Shown here one piece after another: positions 42,118 through 49,294 of a stretch of DNA of 49,294 bases (its first letter is position 1; the number at the start of each line of letters is the position of its first letter). Origin of the DNA: Syntrophales bacterium (GTDB taxonomy: Bacteria; Desulfobacterota; Syntrophia; Syntrophales; JADFWA01); contig JAUSPI010000241.1 in the NCBI GenBank assembly GCA_030655775.1, positions 1 to 49,294 of the forward strand. The letters run 5' to 3'. The notes below the pieces were generated by a model. That model was not told the DNA's origin. It saw only the letters and a list, made by a program, of their open reading frames with translations, and searched no databases. The translations under genes and the position numbers were made by a program.

Positions 42118-42903
42118 ATGAATGACTACAGGGAATTTACAATAGATATTGCAAGGGAAGCAGGGAACTTTCTTAAAGAGAGACTGAATGACGAACATAC
42201 GATAAATTACAAAGGTGTAATCGACATTGTTACAGAAATCGACCAGATGTCCGAAGATATGCTTATATCCAGAATCAACAAGAAATTCCCACACCATGAC
42301 ATACTGGCGGAGGAATCTTCAGAAACAGACAGGGGATCTGAATTTAGATGGATTATAGATCCACTTGACGGCACCACCAATTATGCTCATGGGTATCCGG
42401 TTTTCTGTGTGTCCATTGCCCTGGAACAGGAAAATGAGATTATCCTCGGGGTCATTTATAATCCAGTGACGGGAGAAATGTTTGTTGCTGAAAAGGGTGG
42501 TGGTGCCTTTTTAAACCATAAAAGGATTTTTGTTTCAAACAACTTAGACCTCTCAAGGAGTCTTCTGGCTACCGGCTTTCCTTATGATATCCGCGTAAAC
42601 CCGGACAATAATCTCAACTATTTTAATGAGATGGCCACGAAGGTACAGGCTATTCGCCGGGCGGGATCAGCGGTCCTTGACCTCGCATATGTGGCAGCGG
42701 GTCGCTTTGACGGATTCTGGGAACTGAGGCTGAAGCCCTGGGATACTGCTGCCGGGTGGCTCATGGTAAAAGAAGCAGGTGGTACGGTTACCGATATTTT
42801 CGGGGAAGATTATTATCTGAAATCTCCTCATATGCTCGCCTCAAATGGAAAGATACATGATAAAATGATTGATGTGTTCAGGGCTTGCGCGTGCAAGCCC
42901 TAA
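42118..42903 (+). CDS. suhB: Inositol-1-monophosphatase family protein
   Basis: 261 residues. The metal sites are complete: Glu65/Glu66 in LAEESSE, D81-P-L-D84-G-T in WIIDPLDGTTNY, and the C-terminal ELRLKPWDTAAGWLMVKEAGG. It hydrolyses inositol or related sugar phosphates; SuhB-type proteins also bind RNA polymerase, which is not predictable here. The ATG at 42118 has GGAG 9-10 bases upstream. The last residues ACACKP are encoded by a gggcttgc/gcaagccc hairpin (42881-42900), so the original C-terminus may have been altered by a repeat. Confidence 0.9.
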   Translation: MNDYREFTIDIAREAGNFLKERLNDEHTINYKGVIDIVTEIDQMSEDMLISRINKKFPHHDILAEESSETDRGSEFRWIIDPLDGTTNYAHGYPVFCVSIALEQENEIILGVIYNPVTGEMFVAEKGGGAFLNHKRIFVSNNLDLSRSLLATGFPYDIRVNPDNNLNYFNEMATKVQAIRRAGSAVLDLAYVAAGRFDGFWELRLKPWDTAAGWLMVKEAGGTVTDIFGEDYYLKSPHMLASNGKIHDKMIDVFRACACKP

Positions 42904-42918
42904 ACACAGGAGCAAAAA

Positions 42919-43224
42919 ATGTTTTTTTTCATCGGCGGCATTCAACCGAGAACCAGACGAATCAGCAATAATCCGAGACCATGCCCTTCCTGCGGTTACC
43001 ATGCAGCATATCTAAAAAGGGTTGACAACTATCTGAGTCTGTTTTTTATCCCTATTTTCCAGGTCAAGCGTGGTGACACGGTTCTAATGTGTGAAAAATG
43101 CGGCGTGGTTCTTGATAAGGAAGGTAGAGCAGTGAAAGAAGGTGATGTCCGGTGCCGCCACTGCGGACGAAATTTGAGCGGAGATTTCACTTTCTGCCCC
43201 CACTGCGGAAACAAGACGGGCTAA
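42919..43224 (+). CDS. Zinc-ribbon protein
   Basis: 101 residues with four CxxC pairs: C22/C25 and C58/C61 frame one split ribbon, and C79/C82 with C93/C96 form a compact C-terminal ribbon (CRHCGRNLSGDFTFCPHCG). Between the first pair is a hydrophobic LSLFFIPIF segment. The role is unknown. It follows the phosphatase gene by 15 bases, so the two are probably co-transcribed. Confidence 0.85.
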   Translation: MFFFIGGIQPRTRRISNNPRPCPSCGYHAAYLKRVDNYLSLFFIPIFQVKRGDTVLMCEKCGVVLDKEGRAVKEGDVRCRHCGRNLSGDFTFCPHCGNKTG

Positions 43225-43332
43225 GCCTGCATTAGGAATTATATTATCATTACTCACTTCGAAAATTTTTCCGGGCGACGCCTCTGGACGGACGACCAAA
43301 AATCAGATGTCTTGAAAGACAGGATTTTCCCC

Positions 43333-43361
43333 TTGACATCAGCCATTTTTATATGTTAGCA
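43333..43361 (+). promoter_or_regulatory. Candidate promoter of the trpB2 leader
   Basis: Consensus TTGACA (43333-43338), a 17-base spacer and TTAGCA (43356-43361). The -10 box is weak. It would start transcription near 43368. Confidence 0.45.
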
Positions 43362-43367
43362 GGAAAT

Positions 43368-43561
43368 TGGCTGAAGATACGAGGCAGTTATGGTTTTTAG
43401 AGCAGGAATTTTTACTTTTTATTGGTGGTGGCAGGCAAAAACTGGTCTGCCCGTCGAGTCTCTATGGTAAAAAGCAAATAAGGGTCGTGGGCAAATAGGA
43501 AACTCCCATGGCTCCTGATATAGTAACTAAAAAAAGCCATGGGTTTTCCCATGGCTTTTTT
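43368..43561 (+). ncRNA. Candidate small RNA or leader ending in a perfect terminator
   Basis: About 195 bases between a TTGACA-type promoter and a strong intrinsic terminator, with no ORF. It contains the local hairpin ggcaggcaaaaactggtctgcc and a second pairing of gtgggcaaa with ccca near 43488-43508. The region just before the terminator (aactcccatggctcc) could pair with the terminator's gccatggg arm, forming an antiterminator. I do not recognise a known riboswitch. Its size would also fit a stand-alone sRNA. Confidence 0.4.
43530..43561. terminator. Perfect 14-bp intrinsic terminator
   Basis: aaaaaagccatggg (43530-43543), loop tttt and cccatggctttttt (43548-43561). The A-run and T-run make it bidirectional. 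It lies 318 bases before trpB. Confidence 0.88.
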
Positions 43562-43609
43562 GGGATCTTGGCAGGCTATCTGAAGTAAAAACGAAAAGGA
43601 GGATATATT

Positions 43610-43746
43610 ATGAAACAGGTGAAGGTATTTTGAATAAAAATGATATGAATTTTCCGATAAATTTTGCTAAAGAGGATAGGAAAGGTTTGCATAATTGGTT
43701 TTCTGGTCATTGCGAGGAGCGAAGCGACGTGGCAATCTATTTGTAA
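43610..43746 (+). other. Two overlapping short ORFs behind a strong ribosome site
   Basis: AGGAGG (43597-43602) precedes an ATG at 43610 that encodes MKQVKVF and stops at 43633. A TTG overlapping that stop (TTGA at 43630) opens a 38-codon frame beginning NKNDMNFPINFAKEDRKGLH that runs into the gcgaggagcgaagcgacg repeat and ends at 43746. The strong ribosome site suggests either a leader peptide or the broken start of a gene interrupted by the repeat. Confidence 0.4.
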
Positions 43747-43786
43747 TTACAGATAGTTTGAGATTGCTTCACTACGTTCGCAATGA
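43706..43786. repeat. gtcattgcgaggagcgaagc inverted repeat
   Basis: gtcattgcgaggagcgaagcgacgtggcaatct on the left is answered by agattgcttcactacgttcgcaatgac on the right. The pair forms a long imperfect hairpin around ~22 bases. Repeats of this sequence are widespread in unrelated bacterial genomes (recollection). It sits 92 bases before trpB. Confidence 0.8.
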
Positions 43787-43878
43787 CAATATGTGTATTA
43801 TGCAAACATCTCAATAGAAGCTCGGCATCAAAATATAAATATTTTTAAATAACCAAATAATAAGACAAGGAGATAAAA

Positions 43879-45240
43879 ATGGATAAGAGAACAAAGTTTA
43901 CTCTCAGTGAAGAGGAAATACCGCGGTACTGGTATAATATTCAGGCAGATTTGCCTGAGCCACTTCCACCGGTTTTGCACCCGGGCACAGGAAACCCTAT
44001 AACCCCCGATGATCTGGCTCCTCTATTTCCTATGGAGTTGATTAAACAAGAGGTAAGTACCGAACGCTGGATTGAAATCCCTGAGGAAGTGCGAGATATT
44101 TATAAATTATGGAGACCTACAACGCTGTACCGGGCACATAGATTGGAGAAGTTTTTAGATACACCGGCTAAGATCTTCTATAAATATGAGGGGTCAAGCC
44201 CTCCTGGAAGTCATAAGCCCAATACTGCCGTGGCCCAGGCGTACTATAACAAGATGGAAGGAATTAAGCGCATCGCCACCGAGACCGGAGCCGGACAGTG
44301 GGGAAGCGCCCTCTCTTTTGGCGGCGCTTGCTTTGACCTTGAGATTAAGGTCTATATGGTCAGGATCAGCTACGATCAAAAGCCTTATCGCCGCGTTATG
44401 ATGGAGACCTGGGGAGCCAAGTGCGTACCAAGCCCCAGCAACGAGACAAAGGCAGGGCGAGATATGCTGGCAAAAGACCCTGATTGTCCCGGCAGCCTTG
44501 GTCTTGCTATCAGTGAGGCCGTAGAGGATGCCGTGTCTCGTGATGATACCCACTATGCCCTGGGCAGTGTGCTCAATCATGTCATGCTGCATCAAACCGT
44601 AAATGGGCTGGAGGCAAAAAAGCTGATGGAAAAGTTAGATGTATACCCCGATATTATCATAGGTTGTATCGGTGGCGGCTCAAACTTCGCCGGCCTGTTC
44701 TTCCCATTTGTTAAAGATAAAATTGACGGTACAAAACCAGACCTGCGTATCATCAATGTTGAGCCTGCAAGTTGTCCTACTCTAACCAAGGGACCATATG
44801 CCTATGATTTTGGCGATGCGGCCGGGCTTACTCCATTGATCAAGATGTATACCCTCGGGCACGGCTTTATTCCGCCTCCGGTCCATGCCGGAGGTCTTCG
44901 CTACCATGGGATGGCGCCCCTCATATGCCACCTGTATAGATTAGGGTTTGTTGAAGCAAGAGCTGAGCATCAACTTGCAACCTTCCAGGCCGGGATAACA
45001 TTTGCTCGTACTGAAGGTATTATCAGCGCCCCCGAGGCAAATCATGCTATTAAAGCGGTTATTGACGAAGCCCTTAAGTGCAAAGAATCCGGTGAGTCAA
45101 AAACCATCCTCTTGGCACACAGCGGACACGGGCATGTTGATATGGCTGCCTACGATGCCTACCTTTCCGGTAAACTCCATGATTATGAGTATCCCAGGGA
45201 AATGGTAGAAGAGGCTTTGGCTCAACTTCCCAAAGTATAA
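43879..45240 (+). CDS. trpB: Tryptophan synthase beta chain, TrpB2 type
   Basis: 453 residues, about 50 longer than classical TrpB1 and typical of TrpB2. The PLP lysine is Lys113 in [29 protein letters not shown], the phosphate cup [11 protein letters not shown] and the C-terminal SGHGHVDM follow. It condenses indole or a related acceptor with serine. No trpA is in the window, as usual for TrpB2, so it may salvage free indole. AAGGAG precedes the ATG. The upstream 650 bases carry a leader RNA candidate and repeats. Confidence 0.93.
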   Translation: MDKRTKFTLSEEEIPRYWYNIQADLPEPLPPVLHPGTGNPITPDDLAPLFPMELIKQEVSTERWIEIPEEVRDIYKLWRPTTLYRAHRLEKFLDTPAKIFYKYEGSSPPGSHKPNTAVAQAYYNKMEGIKRIATETGAGQWGSALSFGGACFDLEIKVYMVRISYDQKPYRRVMMETWGAKCVPSPSNETKAGRDMLAKDPDCPGSLGLAISEAVEDAVSRDDTHYALGSVLNHVMLHQTVNGLEAKKLMEKLDVYPDIIIGCIGGGSNFAGLFFPFVKDKIDGTKPDLRIINVEPASCPTLTKGPYAYDFGDAAGLTPLIKMYTLGHGFIPPPVHAGGLRYHGMAPLICHLYRLGFVEARAEHQLATFQAGITFARTEGIISAPEANHAIKAVIDEALKCKESGESKTILLAHSGHGHVDMAAYDAYLSGKLHDYEYPREMVEEALAQLPKV

Positions 45241-45260
45241 GCAGCTTACACTAATCGAAG

Positions 45261-45295
45261 TTTATGGGGACAGATTTGAAATCTGTCCCCATAAA
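45261..45295. repeat. 16-bp palindrome tttatggggacagatt
   Basis: tttatggggacagatt (45261-45276) and its exact inverse (45280-45295) around loop tga, 20 bases after trpB. It could terminate or protect the trpB transcript, but there is no proper T-run. The sequence resembles a dispersed repeat seen in other genomes (recollection). Confidence 0.7.
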
Positions 45296-45312
45296 AGTTA
45301 TGGGATAACAAA

Positions 45313-45579
45313 ATGGAAAAATATGATCATTTAGAGATAAGGTGTCCGAGACTGGGAGGGGAGGTTACTTTTTTCTACTGCCGGAGAGAAAGAAATAATC
45401 TTCCCTGCCCACACATAATCGACTGCTGGGAAATGTATTTTCCAGTTGAAAAGTATCTCAGTTCAAAACTCTCCCGGGAAGAGTGGGATCGCTGTTTCAA
45501 TCAAGCACCCAAGAACAAGGTAATGACTCTGATTGAACTCATAGAGGCGGCAAAAAATCAAAAACAGGTCCCGGACTAA
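45313..45579 (+). CDS. Small Cys-rich conserved protein
   Basis: 88 residues with five cysteines: C11 in RCPRLGGEVTF, C23 in FYCRRE, C32 and C38 in LPCPHIIDCW, and C61. The spacing suggests a metal site or Fe-S cluster rather than disulphides in the cytoplasm. The C-terminal helix KVMTLIELIEAAKN is family-like. I recall similar small proteins in Deltaproteobacteria but no assigned function. It lies 72 bases after trpB. Confidence 0.7.
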   Translation: MEKYDHLEIRCPRLGGEVTFFYCRRERNNLPCPHIIDCWEMYFPVEKYLSSKLSREEWDRCFNQAPKNKVMTLIELIEAAKNQKQVPD

Positions 45580-45785
45580 AAATTCCTTACCACCCTTCCA
45601 CAAATCCCTGATTCACCATCAAAATCGGAGAACCCTTGAGAAACATAGGTTTATAATGTTTTATTTGCAGTACTCAGGTGCAAGCAAAATTACTGCAAGA
45701 CCTTATTACTAAAGGAATTCGTAAAATTAGGCGGTGGATTTGGGAAATGTTCTTGCCTCCCTATTATATTTCAGATAATCTAATC

Positions 45786-45959
45786 TTGATGGTCTCGTAA
45801 AAAGTCTTTTTTGTCACCCAAAATCATGTCCTGAACTTGTTTCAGGATCATTCAGGGTCTCTAACTTACTGAAATAATTAGATGCTGAAACAAGTGAGAT
45901 CCTGAAACGAGTTCAGGATGACAAATGGTGCAGTTTATGACTTTTTACGAATGCATCAA
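45786..45959. mobile_element. TIR element, copy D
   Basis: 174 bases, bounded by ttgatggtctcgtaaaaagtc (45786-45806) and gactttttacgaatgcatcaa (45939-45959). Nearly every base matches copy B apart from a few substitutions and one T-run indel. The right end lies 6 bases before the rarA start. The rest of the gap (45580-45785) has no recognisable gene. Confidence 0.9.
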
Positions 45960-45965
45960 TCTCCG

Positions 45966-47312
45966 ATGGCTGATAAATCAATGGATCTGTTTGATCAAAC
46001 CGAAAAAGAGAAAAAAGGGGAAATGAGCCCGCTGGCGGACAGGATGCGACCCAAAACCCTCGAGGCTTTTGTGGGACAGCACCACCTCCTTGGAAAAGAC
46101 GGACTGCTTCGCCGTGCCGTAGAAGAGGACAAGTTGTTTTCTGTGATTTTCTGGGGACCGCCAGGTTCGGGAAAGACAACCTTAGCCCGCATCATCGCCC
46201 GCGATACAAAATCTCATTTTGAAGCATTCTCTGCTGTTCTTTCCGGAGTCAAAGAAATCAGAGCCGTTATCGAAGAGGCAAAGTCACAGCTCCGCTATCA
46301 TCAAAAAAAAACCGTTCTCTTCGTTGACGAAATCCACCGGTTCAACAAGGCCCAGCAGGATGCCTTTCTACCACACGTGGAAAACGGTCTAATTACACTT
46401 ATCGGTGCCACAACTCAGAACCCCTCATTTGAAGTCATCGCCCCACTGCTCTCAAGGACACGGGTGATGGTCTTAAAGCCATTTTCCGATGACGAATTAT
46501 CAATCATCCTGAAGCGGGCTTTAAGCGACAGAGAAAACGGTTTTGGACCGCTCTCCCTGGAGATTGACCCGGATGCCCTGGAACACATCATCTGGACGGC
46601 CGATGGAGATGCCCGTACAGCCATGAATAATCTGGAGGCGGCAGCATTTCTCGTACAGGAAAAGGAGGCGGGGCAAAGAAAAATCACACGAAAAGTGGTG
46701 GAAACGGCTATCCAGAAGAAAGCCCTCCAATATGACAAGCTTGGCGAAGAGCACTACAATCTCATCTCAGCCTTTCATAAGAGCTTGCGGGGAAGTGACC
46801 CGGATGCCGCACTTTACTGGCTCTGCCGTATGCTCGAAGGGGGCGAGGATCCGCTCTATATTGCCCGCCGTATGGTCAGATTTGCTTCTGAAGATATAGG
46901 AAATGCCGATCCTGATGCACTATCGATAACAGTCTCTGCTATGCAGGCCTTTCAATTCATCGGTCTTCCCGAAGGTGAACTTGCCCTGGCACAGGCCGCC
47001 GTCTACCTTGCGACGGCCCCGAAGAGTAACGCTATCTACACAGGCTACGGAAATGTTAAACAGACCGTAGGCACTACCGGCACACTCCCGGTACCGCTTC
47101 ATATTCGAAATGCGCCAACAGGCTTGATGAAAGATCTCGGCTATGGCAGGGGGTATAAGTATGATCATGATTTTCCCGATGCCCATGCCCCTCAGGACTA
47201 TCTACCTGAAAAACTGAAGGGACAGATTTACTACCGGCCTACAGAGAGGGGCTACGAAAAAGTCGTCAAGAAAAGGCTTGAAAAGTGGCGCGAGCTCACG
47301 AAAGGAAAGTAA
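45966..47312 (+). CDS. rarA: Replication-associated recombination ATPase RarA (MgsA)
   Basis: 448 residues. An AAA+ ATPase of the RarA/WRNIP1 family that acts at stalled forks. It shows [21 protein letters not shown], Walker [14 protein letters not shown] (~64-76), Walker [34 protein letters not shown] (sensor 1), and the RarA C-terminal tetramerisation region. The ATG at 45966 or 45981 is possible. Neither has a strong ribosome site, and a repeat element ends just upstream. Confidence 0.93.
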   Translation: MADKSMDLFDQTEKEKKGEMSPLADRMRPKTLEAFVGQHHLLGKDGLLRRAVEEDKLFSVIFWGPPGSGKTTLARIIARDTKSHFEAFSAVLSGVKEIRAVIEEAKSQLRYHQKKTVLFVDEIHRFNKAQQDAFLPHVENGLITLIGATTQNPSFEVIAPLLSRTRVMVLKPFSDDELSIILKRALSDRENGFGPLSLEIDPDALEHIIWTADGDARTAMNNLEAAAFLVQEKEAGQRKITRKVVETAIQKKALQYDKLGEEHYNLISAFHKSLRGSDPDAALYWLCRMLEGGEDPLYIARRMVRFASEDIGNADPDALSITVSAMQAFQFIGLPEGELALAQAAVYLATAPKSNAIYTGYGNVKQTVGTTGTLPVPLHIRNAPTGLMKDLGYGRGYKYDHDFPDAHAPQDYLPEKLKGQIYYRPTERGYEKVVKKRLEKWRELTKGK

Positions 47313-47316
47313 ACAT

Positions 47317-49008
47317 ATGATCCAAAGCAATGCCTCTGCCCCATCTGATTTTATCAGGGATATTATCGAGGACGACTTTAGAACCAACAAGCATCAAGGA
47401 CGCGTGGCTACCCGATTTCCGCCGGAGCCGAATGGGTACCTCCATATCGGACATGCAAAGTCCATCTGCCTCAATTTTGGTATCGCCGCCCAATACGGGG
47501 CTACCTGTAATCTGCGTATGGATGACACAGATCCGAGCGGGGAAAGCATGGAGTATGTGGATTCTATCATTCGAGACGTAAAATGGCTGGGGTTCGACTG
47601 GGAGGATCGTTTATATCACGCCTCTGATTACTATGAAAAACTGTACAAGTATGCCGTGCAGTTGATCAAGAAGGGCAAAGCTTTTATTTGCAGCTTAAGT
47701 CCCGATGATATTCGGGAGTACCGGGGCTCCTTCACTGAACCGGGCAGAGAAAGTCCTTATCGCGAACGGTCAGTTGAAGAAAACCTGGATTTGTTCGAAC
47801 GCATGAGGGCCGGAGAGTTTGAAGAAGGTTCCCATGTCCTTCGGGCAAAAATTGACATGACTTATCCCAATATCACTTTGCGGGATCCCGTCATGTACCG
47901 GATCAAAAAAGAGACCCACTATAGAACCGGCGATCAGTGGTGCATCTATCCCATGTACGATTTTGCTCACTGTCTCTCGGACTCCATCGAGAAGATCACC
48001 CATTCCATCTGTACCCTGGAGTTTGAAAACAACCGGCCTCTTTATGACTGGTTTCTGGATGAACTGAACGTGGAATATCATCCGCAGCAGATCGAGTTTG
48101 CCCGTCTCAATCTCAGCTTTACTATTATGAGCAAACGTCTGCTTATGGAATTAGTGGAAAGAGGGTTTGTCAGCGGATGGAATGATCCGCTGATGCCTAC
48201 CCTTGCAGGTATGCGAAGACGGGGGTTCACCCCCGAAGCGATCCGCGACTTTTGTGACCGAATCGGAGTGGCCAAAAATGACAGTCTTGTCGATATGGCT
48301 TTACTTGAAAACTGCGTCAGGGAAGACCTGAATGAAAGTGCCCCGCGCGTTATGGCTGTACTCCGACCACTGCGTGTGGTCATCGATAACTATCCGGAAG
48401 ACCAGGTTGAGGAATTCGATTGCCCCTATCATCCCAAGAATCCCGAAATGGGCTCCCGTAAAGTGCCCTTCTCCCGTGTACTCTATGTAGAACAAGACGA
48501 TTTCATGGAAGATCCTCCAAAAAAGTTTTATCGGCTGGCTCCCGGCAGGGAAGTGCGTCTCCGCTATGGGTATTTTATAAAGTGCGTGAGCGTCGTCAAA
48601 GATCCTGATACGGGCGAAGTGGTCGAAGTCCACTGCACCTATGACCCGGAAACGCGAAGCGGGTTTGCCCCCGACGGCCGGAAGGTCAAAGCGACCATCC
48701 ACTGGGTATCGGCAGCTCACTCCATTCAGGCGGAAGTCCGTCTTTACGACCGCCTTTTTCACGTGGCCAATCCTCTGGAGGACGGTGCTGATTATACGGA
48801 ATATTTCAACCCAAAATCGTTAGAAATCCTCAGTACATGCCAACTGGAGCCAAGCATAGCGGATGCTGTACCTGAAAGCCGGTTCCAGTTTGAAAGGCTT
48901 GGCTATTTTTGTGTGGATACCGTTGACTCATCCCCTGACGCCCCTGTCTTCAACCGAACGATAACACTGCGGGATTCATGGGCAAAAATCGCTGACAAGG
49001 CGGGGTAA
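47317..49008 (+). CDS. glnS: Glutaminyl-tRNA synthetase
   Basis: 563 residues. A class I enzyme charging tRNA-Gln directly. It shows the start [20 protein letters not shown] with HIGH at 43-46, [21 protein letters not shown], and the KMSKS-equivalent IMSKRLL near 269. The C-terminal anticodon-binding barrel domains follow. The ATG at 47317 (AAGGAAA upstream) is 5 bases after the rarA stop; an in-frame start at 47278 would lie inside rarA. The presence of GlnRS fits Proteobacteria/Desulfobacterota, where the GatCAB route is not the sole source of Gln-tRNA. Confidence 0.96.
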   Translation: MIQSNASAPSDFIRDIIEDDFRTNKHQGRVATRFPPEPNGYLHIGHAKSICLNFGIAAQYGATCNLRMDDTDPSGESMEYVDSIIRDVKWLGFDWEDRLYHASDYYEKLYKYAVQLIKKGKAFICSLSPDDIREYRGSFTEPGRESPYRERSVEENLDLFERMRAGEFEEGSHVLRAKIDMTYPNITLRDPVMYRIKKETHYRTGDQWCIYPMYDFAHCLSDSIEKITHSICTLEFENNRPLYDWFLDELNVEYHPQQIEFARLNLSFTIMSKRLLMELVERGFVSGWNDPLMPTLAGMRRRGFTPEAIRDFCDRIGVAKNDSLVDMALLENCVREDLNESAPRVMAVLRPLRVVIDNYPEDQVEEFDCPYHPKNPEMGSRKVPFSRVLYVEQDDFMEDPPKKFYRLAPGREVRLRYGYFIKCVSVVKDPDTGEVVEVHCTYDPETRSGFAPDGRKVKATIHWVSAAHSIQAEVRLYDRLFHVANPLEDGADYTEYFNPKSLEILSTCQLEPSIADAVPESRFQFERLGYFCVDTVDSSPDAPVFNRTITLRDSWAKIADKAG

Positions 49009-49051
49009 TTCACTCATGTAACCGCTCCCTATAAAATCTATTATAAGTGGA

Positions 49052-49131
49052 CTATTCCCCCACCTGATCTACCTTCTCCTCTATACAAGCCACCAGTGTT
49101 TTTAATTCATCCTTCTTCAACTGTATAAGGT
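49052..49131 (-). pseudogene. C-terminal fragment cut by TIR element copy E
   Basis: The minus strand reads LIQLKKDELKTLVACIEEK then VDQVGE and stops at 49052. The helical, charged sequence looks like real protein. Its 5' side runs into the element at 49132 and meets a stop within it. It is probably the end of a gene whose beginning was displaced by the element; the rest would lie beyond the window. Confidence 0.45.
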
Positions 49132-49285
49132 TTGATGCACTCGTAAAAAGTCTCAAACTGTGTCATTTGTCGTCCTGAACTCGTTTCAGGATCTCGCTTG
49201 TTTCAGCATCTAAACATTTCAATAAGTTAGAGACCCTGAAATAAATTCAGGGTGACAAAAAAAGACTTTTTACGAACTTGTCAGG
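49132..49285. mobile_element. TIR element, copy E
   Basis: ttgatgcactcgtaaaaagtc (49132-49152) and gactttttacga (49264-49275) bound an interior matching copy A in the same orientation (cctgaactcgtttcagg, then cctgaaataaattcagg). The right boundary near 49285 is approximate because the window ends soon after. Confidence 0.85.
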
Positions 49286-49294
49286 TTTTGGTAA

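Noticed and set aside
43368-43561. Assignment of the leader to a named riboswitch (TPP, cobalamin, SAM, glycine, c-di-GMP) or to 6S/SRP RNA
   Set aside because: The conserved core motifs of these classes are not visible; kept only as an unclassified candidate.
1-49294. CRISPR array
   Set aside because: Repeats are palindromic and dispersed or directly tandem; none has regular unique spacers, and no cas gene is present.

Overview
The window looks like chromosomal DNA of an anaerobic Deltaproteobacterium (Desulfobacterota). I infer this from family content rather than from a marker gene: a PilC/PilT/PilU type IV pilus set, a DUF4416 gene beside a heptose kinase, GlnRS, a V/A-type rotary ATPase, a stand-alone TrpB2-type tryptophan synthase beta chain, and a CoA-transferase fused to a GNAT domain. 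Base composition is moderate. Gaps between genes carry many small dispersed palindromes and terminal-inverted-repeat elements. There is no plasmid, prophage, CRISPR array or rRNA operon.

Layout. 1-9350: tRNA-Pro(CGG), then a long minus-strand run. Read 5' to 3' it encodes nucleotide-sugar and LPS precursor genes (UDP-xylose synthase type, galE, heptose-7-phosphate kinase, DUF4416), then yicC, a small unknown, gmk, rpoZ, pyrF, rlmB and pilC. 10074-20734: a plus-strand V/A-ATPase operon in the order I-K-E-C-F-A-B-D, an archaeal-type DUF61 protein, an RsbRD_N-like sensor domain, the peripheral-stalk H/G subunit and a TPR protein. The K subunit keeps a full set of residues resembling the Na+ site of Enterococcus NtpK, so sodium coupling is plausible. 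20885-23706 (minus): pilT, a PilU-type ATPase and a degenerate receiver protein. 23707-24750: a non-coding stretch with tRNA-Ala(CGC), two copies of a mobile-looking repeat and an ISL3-type transposase relic.

24755-30207 (plus): the CoA-transferase/GNAT fusion, a TrmH-type rRNA methyltransferase, cutA, a flavodoxin and the NAD(P)HX repair enzyme. 30645-31729 (minus): a three-gene cassette of unknown function that resembles a divergent HicAB-like module with an extra gene. 32317-39681 (minus): a lipoprotein, a nitroreductase and a relic of a second one, a polyprenyl diphosphate synthase, rimO, ftsK and uppP, the last preceded by a coupled 31-codon ORF. 39927-45579: ssb, tatA, a RodZ-like protein, an inositol-monophosphatase family gene, a zinc-ribbon protein, a candidate small RNA or leader with a perfect terminator, trpB2 and a small Cys-rich protein. 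45966-49008: rarA and glnS.

A family of roughly 130-175 bp elements with about 21-bp terminal inverted repeats occurs five times (near 23735, 24493, 30351, 45786 and 49132). Copies sit directly upstream of pilT and rarA and interrupt or abut decayed reading frames. The most novel-looking parts are the accessory genes built into the ATPase operon, the HicB-like cassette, the microprotein coupled to uppP, the candidate leader RNA before trpB2, and this repeat family. All functions are inferred by eye from sequence; no database search was run.
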